Below are positions 14,203-18,073 of a stretch of 18,073 nucleotides of DNA, in pieces. Location: positions 203-18,275 of the forward strand of contig DCUM01000034.1 of the NCBI GenBank assembly GCA_002327255.1, read 5' to 3'. Below the pieces are notes generated by a model, which did not search any database, had not been told where the DNA came from, and saw only the letters and a list, made by a program, of their open reading frames with translations. The translations under genes were made by a program, and so were the position numbers. The stretch's first letter is position 1; every line of letters starts with the position of its first letter. The stretch is from a bacterium UBA2214 (GTDB lineage Bacteria; Zhuqueibacterota; Zhuqueibacteria; Residuimicrobiales; Residuimicrobiaceae).

Positions 14203-14595
14203 TCAAGAGAAGGGGTAGAGCGAAAGACCGATGATCGGCGCAAAATGGGCATCAAACGTGGCAAGCGTGGCGCCATTCTGCAGGGCATGCGCAGCAATCC
14301 AGACATCGTTGATCGGGATCGGTTTGCCAATTGCTGTGAGTTGGTGTGTGAGGCGTCCAAAAAGGTCGGCCGTCGCCGCATCAGCCGTCAAGACCGTGAC
14401 ATTGGGTTTATCCATGAATCGCTGCAATATGGCACGATTCTCTTTTTGTCTGCTTCCCCCATAAAACCCGGCCCACAACTCACCCAGAACAAATATGGAA
14501 AGATACACGGTATCGGCCTGATTCAGGGCGGCCAATACCGCTTTGTCGCCGCTAAAAAAACGACTTGTGGCGTTGGTATCCAGGAGCAGTTTCAT
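14203..14595 (-). CDS. vapC: VapC-type PIN domain ribonuclease toxin
   Basis: This is a 130-residue PIN domain protein, the usual size for VapC. The magnesium-binding acidic residues are present: Asp6 in LLLDTN, Glu39 in VLGELWAGF, Asp97 in PINDVWIAA and Asp115 in ATFDAHF. VapC enzymes cut RNA, often tRNA or rRNA, when the antitoxin is degraded. The ATG overlaps the antitoxin stop by 4 bases (14592-14595), so translation is probably coupled. All key residues are intact, so the toxin is likely active. The RNA target cannot be told from sequence. Confidence 0.88.
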   Translation of the reverse strand: MKLLLDTNATSRFFSGDKAVLAALNQADTVYLSIFVLGELWAGFYGGSRQKENRAILQRFMDKPNVTVLTADAATADLFGRLTHQLTAIGKPIPINDVWIAAHALQNGATLATFDAHFAPIIGLSLYPFS

Positions 14596-14843
14596 GACCA
14601 GTCCCCGGCTTTTACAAGATTCAAGTCCTCGGTAATTTCCTCAAATTCCTTCAGCTCAACAGCCGACCAGATACCGCAGAGGTCGCTGAAATCGACGGCC
14701 GGTTTTTTTACTTTCTCCAGGCCGAGAGCCTGACGCAGAAGCTGCTTGATCGTCCGGTTGAGGCTTGTGCTGTGTTCATTCGCCCTTTTCTCGATCTCAC
14801 TCACCAGTTCTTCATCAAGTTGGTGCACTGTAATGGATTTCAT
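14592..14843 (-). CDS. vapB: Ribbon-helix-helix antitoxin (VapB/FitA-like)
   Basis: This is an 83-residue protein. The N-terminal 40 residues (MKSITVHQLDEELVSEIEKR, then NRTIKQLLRQAL) fit a ribbon-helix-helix DNA-binding domain. The acidic C-terminal part (ELKEFEEITEDL, ending AGDWS) is the probable toxin-binding tail. It should form a dimer that binds its own promoter and block VapC through the tail. The promoter just upstream holds a direct repeat over the -10 box, which fits autoregulation. The ribosome site (GAGG, 8 bases before ATG) is modest. Confidence 0.85.
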   Translation of the reverse strand: MKSITVHQLDEELVSEIEKRANEHSTSLNRTIKQLLRQALGLEKVKKPAVDFSDLCGIWSAVELKEFEEITEDLNLVKAGDWS

Positions 14844-14875
14844 AATGGGGCCTCATGGTTCAGGAAATGGTTCAT

Positions 14876-14914
14876 ATATAGTAATAATATAGTTCATTTG
14901 GAAAAATCTGTCAA
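14876..14914 (-). promoter_or_regulatory. Promoter and operator of the vapBC pair
   Basis: On the minus strand, TTGACA (14914-14909) and TATATT (14891-14886) are 17 bp apart, a near-ideal sigma-70 promoter ending about 43 bp before the vapB start. ATATAGT occurs twice as a direct repeat (plus strand 14876-14882 and 14887-14893), covering the -10 box and start site. This is where a VapB dimer would be expected to bind. Confidence 0.72.
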
Positions 14915-15648
14915 TATTTTTTTGGGGCTGCTCCAGCTTTTGTTCTCTGCAAAGAGAATCCTGTTGAGGTTGTCTCCAAATCGCGAAATTCAACTAACCT
15001 GCATTATTCACAAAATTTTGCGAAACTGGTTCCTGTGACCAATAAACATCAATTTGGAACAAGACCTTTGTAACTTCACCAAGCGCAGGTACTCATCGCG
15101 CCAGCGAAAAGGGGCAGCGTTGCTGCTGTCCCGATCAGAAGCGGGCGCAGTTGTTGGGGATTCACCTGGCAGAGGATGTTTTCCTCGATTTTATGCCCCC
15201 TGCCGACATCAAATTTTCTGTCCGTTGCGCGGCCGACATTGTTTTGACTTGATTTTCATTGTCTGTATCGCTATTTTCTTGGTAGTGAGGAGGTCAGCCG
15301 CTTGGGTTCGTATGGCAAAATGTATTCCGCTCGCGAGTGGTGAATGAAATCCGGCGCCCTGAATAATCGGCTGGACGTTGACCGGCTTTTTCAGCGCCCC
15401 GGTGACAAAATAACAGAGTTGTCAGAATTATTGGCGCAACCATCCATTCACCGGAATCAGCCATTCGTCCCCCAATTCCCTGTCATCCACGCATCCCAAC
15501 ATCGCCTTTCTGTTTTGAAAACTTGTCATTTGCTCTCTCTGCGTATCATGCCGCAACGGGCTGCTCGATCCGGTTACTCGACGCTGCTCACGCTTCCAAT
15601 GCATGAACCTGAGGTTTCACGAATCACTTCTAATCACGCGGGCCAAGT
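14915..15648. other. Intergenic region upstream of the sigma regulation operon
   Basis: About 730 bp lie between the divergent vapBC promoter and the RsbW-like gene. Two long plus-strand frames exist (15054-15347 and 15344-15652), but both have unbiased, Arg- and Cys-rich or His-rich products, poor ribosome sites and no family resemblance. A possible promoter is TTGACT (15244-15249) with TATCGC 16 bp on, about 380 bp before the operon; it is weak. I see no terminator or RNA gene. Confidence 0.45.
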
Positions 15649-16062
15649 GTGAACCGTCTCTATCCACGTCAAATTTCATCGCTGGAATGGATATTCAGGG
15701 ACCTGAATTCGTTTCTGATGGCGCTGCAGATTGATCAAAAGACCGTCTATGCCGTGCAACTGGCTGTTGAAGAAGTCTTCACCAACCTGGTTAAATACAA
15801 CAAGAGGACTATAGCAGATATCCGTCTGGAGGTTGAACAACAGGAAGAGGAAATCGTCGTACGGCTGCAGGACTTTGACGTCGATGACTTCGATATCAGC
15901 GCACCGCCTGCAGTCGATCCCCAGGCCCCTTTGCAGGCGCGCCGGGCCGGAGGCCTGGGTTTGTTTCTGGTGCACCGGATCATGGATCGCGTTGAGTATC
16001 ATTATCATAACAGGATAAGTACCATTATTTTGGCTAAACGAATGCGTGAGGAAATATGCTGA
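15649..16062 (+). CDS. RsbW-like anti-sigma factor serine kinase (HATPase_c_2)
   Basis: This is a 137-residue GHKL-fold protein. LAVEEVFTNLVKYN gives the ATPase N box (Glu41/42, Asn46), and GGLGLFLVHRI (101-111) gives the glycine-rich lid of the anti-sigma kinase group. The G1 box, usually D-x-G-x-x-[FID], reads QDFDVDDFDIS and lacks the Gly, so ATP binding may be altered. Such proteins bind a sigma factor or another partner, and phosphorylate a STAS antagonist to stay free. The STAS gene follows with a 7-base overlap, a classical pairing. The start is a GTG without a visible ribosome site; an in-frame TAA 18 bases upstream excludes a longer form. Confidence 0.82.
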   Translation: MNRLYPRQISSLEWIFRDLNSFLMALQIDQKTVYAVQLAVEEVFTNLVKYNKRTIADIRLEVEQQEEEIVVRLQDFDVDDFDISAPPAVDPQAPLQARRAGGLGLFLVHRIMDRVEYHYHNRISTIILAKRMREEIC

Positions 16063-16340
16063 AATTGACATTTGACGATGCAGGCAACCTCTTTCTCCAG
16101 GGGCGTTTTGATGCCTCTCAGGAAACAGCGGCCCTGGAGAAATTCAATTGCATTACGGACACCGTCCGCGTGGATTTTGGCAAACTGGAATATATTTCCA
16201 GTGCCGGCATCGGCGTGCTCATCGCCACGCAGAAAAGATTGATGCAAAACGGACACCAATTGCGGCTGCAAAATCTCAATCCCCACATCGCAGAGATTTT
16301 TAAATACGCCGGTCTGGATACCATTTTTTCAATAGAATGA
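16056..16340 (+). CDS. STAS-domain anti-sigma factor antagonist
   Basis: This is a 94-residue single STAS domain protein (RsbV/SpoIIAA-like). The phosphorylation loop reads EYISSAGIGVLIATQK, placing the regulatory serine at Ser49. GHQLRLQNLNPHIAEIFKYAGLD is the conserved second half of the domain. The length is normal for the family. GAGG lies about 6 bases before the ATG inside the end of the kinase gene, and the frames overlap by 7 bases, which indicates translational coupling and about equal amounts. When dephosphorylated it should sequester the kinase encoded just upstream. The phosphatase that would reset it is not in the window. Confidence 0.88.
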   Translation: MLKLTFDDAGNLFLQGRFDASQETAALEKFNCITDTVRVDFGKLEYISSAGIGVLIATQKRLMQNGHQLRLQNLNPHIAEIFKYAGLDTIFSIE

Positions 16341-16357
16341 AACTTTTTTTTCTGAGG

Positions 16358-16373
16358 ATGGCAACTTTGCCAT
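16358..16373. promoter_or_regulatory. 16-bp palindrome before the ECF sigma gene
   Basis: ATGGCAACTTTGCCAT is a perfect inverted repeat (7 bp arms, 2-bp centre) ending 15 bases before the sigma factor start. In RNA the arms could fold only with a very small loop, so a protein-binding site is more likely. Its half-site ATGGCAA differs by one base from the half-site ATGCCAA of the palindrome at 511-527. Confidence 0.4.
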
Positions 16374-16388
16374 GATTGGATTGTATGT

Positions 16389-16919
16389 ATGGTAGAACAT
16401 CAAGAGGCTGAACTGATTGAACGCTGTCGCCAGGGAGATGATCAGGCTTTCGCAGCACTGGTGATGCGATACCAAAAGCCCATCTATAATCTGGCTTTGC
16501 GGATAACGCATCAAAACGTTACGGCAGAGGAAGTCACTCAGGTCACATTTGTCAAGGCCTTTGAAAAGTTGGACTCTTACAAGAGTGAATTTCCTTTTTT
16601 CAGTTGGCTTTACCGCATCGCCCTGAATGAAGCCATCAACGAATACAGGAGGGCGCGCCGCCGCAGTGCACTGGACACCACACGAATGGCTTATGAAGCC
16701 GACACCTCTTTCGAACTGGCGGATGCGATCCAGGAAGCACTGATGCTGTTGCGGCCGGATGACCGCGCCCTGATTATCTTGCGGCATTTTCAAAATCTGG
16801 GGTATGCGGACATCGCCTTCATCATGAAATTATCGGAAGGCCGCGTTAAATCACGACTGTTCAAGGCGCGCCATGCGCTTAAAAGGCACCTAATCCAAAT
16901 GGGCATAACTCATGAATAG
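16389..16919 (+). CDS. ECF (extracytoplasmic function) RNA polymerase sigma factor
   Basis: This is a 176-residue sigma-70 family protein with only regions 2 and 4, as in ECF sigmas. Region 2 is at about 20-95 (YQKPIYNLALRIT, AEEVTQVTFVKAFEKLDSY, FFSWLYRIALNEAINEYRR). Region 4 is at about 118-168 (LRPDDRALIILRHFQNLGYA, then the helix-turn-helix IAFIMKLSEGRVKSRLFKAR). It directs RNA polymerase to stress- or envelope-related promoters. The gene begins 48 bp after the STAS gene and overlaps the next gene by 8 bases, which marks that next gene as its probable anti-sigma. The ribosome site (GGATTG) is weak. Its target promoters cannot be read from this window. Confidence 0.92.
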   Translation: MVEHQEAELIERCRQGDDQAFAALVMRYQKPIYNLALRITHQNVTAEEVTQVTFVKAFEKLDSYKSEFPFFSWLYRIALNEAINEYRRARRRSALDTTRMAYEADTSFELADAIQEALMLLRPDDRALIILRHFQNLGYADIAFIMKLSEGRVKSRLFKARHALKRHLIQMGITHE

Positions 16920-17664
16920 CAGATCAATCCAAATCCTGATGCAAAAAGCATGGGATGGAACCATGGATGAAGAGGAAGAGCAGACATGGCATGCTTATCT
17001 CGCGCTGCACCCCGAAGTGGAGGCCGCCTTCGCTGAACAAGTAAATATGGCGCAGCTTTTGCAGGATATGCCGGAAGCCGAACCGCCTCCCCACCTCACC
17101 GGGAAAATTCTTCGCGCGGTGAAAAATCGCCGCTCCGGATACATCTCGTTTTGGCAAAAACGGAGCGGTTTGTGGCAGCCGGGGTGGTTCCTGAGACCCG
17201 CCTATGGTTTTGCGGCTGGCCTGGCACTCGGTCTGCTGATACTCGTTGCGGTGCTGCAGCTTTCACCCGGCAATATGATCCCCGGAAGTGATCTCGTCTC
17301 CGGCACCATCGGCTCGTCACCTGGCCAGCCTCATCATGAACGCATCGAACTGGATCAAATCCGCGGGCAACTCCTGTGGATTTCACAGCCGCATCGCATT
17401 GAAGTGCAGCTGAGGCTCACCCCAACCCACCCGGTCACCGTTGCATTCACAGAACTGCAAGGCAACATGACCCTGACCTCCTTCCGGGGAGTCAGGTTGA
17501 GAGAAATAAAGGAACTGCGTCTCACGCCGGAAACGCTGACTTTTCAGCTGGTCAGCCCCTGCAACTTGACACTGGATTTTTCAAGTGCCGATGAGACCAC
17601 GTCTCCCTTCCAGTTTCAAATCTATCAATCCGGTCAATTGAGTTATCATAAAATCATACCATAA
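16912..17664 (+). CDS. Probable single-pass membrane anti-sigma factor
   Basis: This is a 250-residue protein. The cytosolic N-terminus (about 1-90) is rich in acidic residues and helix-forming (MDEEEEQTWHAYLALHPEVE), like the sigma-binding part of ECF anti-sigmas. It lacks the zinc-binding His-x3-Cys-x2-Cys motif. One transmembrane helix follows at about 97-118 (YGFAAGLALGLLILVAVLQL). The outer part (about 120-250) is beta-rich with no family I recognise. The 8-base overlap with the sigma gene (the start ATG is inside its end) and the membrane topology are the main arguments for function. An alternative is a membrane sensor with no direct sigma contact. Confidence 0.7.
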   Translation: MNSRSIQILMQKAWDGTMDEEEEQTWHAYLALHPEVEAAFAEQVNMAQLLQDMPEAEPPPHLTGKILRAVKNRRSGYISFWQKRSGLWQPGWFLRPAYGFAAGLALGLLILVAVLQLSPGNMIPGSDLVSGTIGSSPGQPHHERIELDQIRGQLLWISQPHRIEVQLRLTPTHPVTVAFTELQGNMTLTSFRGVRLREIKELRLTPETLTFQLVSPCNLTLDFSSADETTSPFQFQIYQSGQLSYHKIIP

Positions 17665-17693
17665 ACAGCCCTTTTACAAACGAGGAGGTTCCA

Positions 17694-18073
17694 ATGTCAC
17701 CCAAGTATAAATGGTTATTGATCGGCGCAGCAGCAGTCGTTCTGGTTGGACTGGCCCTGGCGTTTTTCATCCCCTGGCCCCCGGCCACCAACCTGCAAGG
17801 CACCCTCGGCGGGGTGCAAAAAGCCGAAAAGCTGCAAACCAGACAGATTGACCGGGAGGATGTCGTGCTGACCGATGCCGACCTGCAGAATTTGCTGCAG
17901 AACGATGGCATCCAGAAGATTATCAGCAACAAGGAGTTGTTGAGCGCCATCCGGGGTATGGACCAACGCTCGATCACCGCCCTGACGACACTGGATCCGC
18001 AGACCATCACCGCGCTGCAGAGTGTCGACAAGCAGAGCATAGAGGCGTTGACGCAACTGGACGCGCAGACGAT
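17694..18073 (+). CDS. Membrane-anchored protein with 11-residue repeats (cut by window end)
   Basis: The first 126 codons are present. A strong GAGGAGG ribosome site stands 5 bases before the ATG, and the gene begins 29 bp after the anti-sigma candidate, so it is probably the last or next gene of the operon. Residues 7-26 form a hydrophobic signal anchor (LLIGAAAVVLVGLALAFFI), followed by PWPP. From about residue 86 an 11-residue unit repeats: MDQRSITALTT, LDPQTITALQS, VDKQSIEALTQ and LDAQT, after which the window ends. The pattern [LMV]-D-x-Q-[ST]-I-x-A-L suggests a hendecad coiled coil or a solenoid. I do not recognise the family. It may be an envelope component controlled by the sigma factor. 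Confidence 0.75.
   Translation, partial: MSPKYKWLLIGAAAVVLVGLALAFFIPWPPATNLQGTLGGVQKAEKLQTRQIDREDVVLTDADLQNLLQNDGIQKIISNKELLSAIRGMDQRSITALTTLDPQTITALQSVDKQSIEALTQLDAQT

Noticed and set aside
14185..14733. 182-codon plus-strand frame opposite vapBC
   Set aside because: The minus strand carries the complete set of PIN acidic residues, the 4-base gene overlap and a near-ideal promoter.
15054..15652. Two end-to-end plus-strand frames (97 and 102 codons) before the RsbW-like gene
   Set aside because: They overlap by 4 bases and look operon-like, but composition is random, ribosome sites are absent and nothing is recognisable. I treat the region as non-coding with modest confidence.

Overview
The window looks like a chromosomal piece of a bacterium from the FCB superphylum, probably an uncultured lineage near Calditrichota or candidate division KSB1. 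The main reason is that three secreted proteins (763-4170, 6175-7716, 8329-10281) all end in the same roughly 80-residue module that opens with an N-[YH]-P-N-P-F-N motif. That module is the type A sorting domain of the type IX secretion system (T9SS) or its close relative in those phyla. The phylum is an inference, because no rRNA or other marker gene is present.

Layout. Positions 1-762 are a repeat- and palindrome-rich leader. 763-4170 is a large multidomain secreted protein (SdrD B-like, GH99-like, discoidin-like, T9SS domain), followed by a clear hairpin terminator. A 5' fragment of a group II intron and a 121-bp dispersed repeat come next; the repeat sits inside a 30-bp duplication of the end of queG. 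queG (epoxyqueuosine reductase, minus strand) follows. 5555-6149 is a mosaic of mobile-element debris. Two minus-strand T9SS-tagged secreted hydrolases follow: a C39-like cysteine peptidase and a CocE/NonD-type alpha/beta hydrolase. After about 1 kb with no convincing gene comes a minus-strand YyaL/DUF255 thioredoxin-domain protein. Its upstream side abuts a tandem array of the same repeats and a broken HUH (Y2, IS91-like) transposase. A vapBC-type toxin-antitoxin pair, with a broken second vapC beside it, follows.

15649-18073 is a plus-strand operon. It encodes an RsbW-like anti-sigma kinase, a STAS anti-anti-sigma protein, an ECF sigma factor, a single-pass membrane anti-sigma candidate and a membrane-anchored protein with 11-residue repeats (cut by the window end). 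The first four genes could form a partner-switch feeding an envelope-linked ECF switch. The tight spacing supports co-expression, but the wiring is inference.

The most notable non-gene signal is a repeat family whose head is TTGGGGTCGGACCAAATT. It occurs seven times, forms a 309-bp MITE-like element with perfect 20-bp terminal inverted repeats, and twice leads a conserved 70-bp segment next to fragments of a Y2 transposase. Its insertions abut the starts of queG and of the DUF255 gene and the 3' end of the peptidase gene, and both affected starts look unusual.
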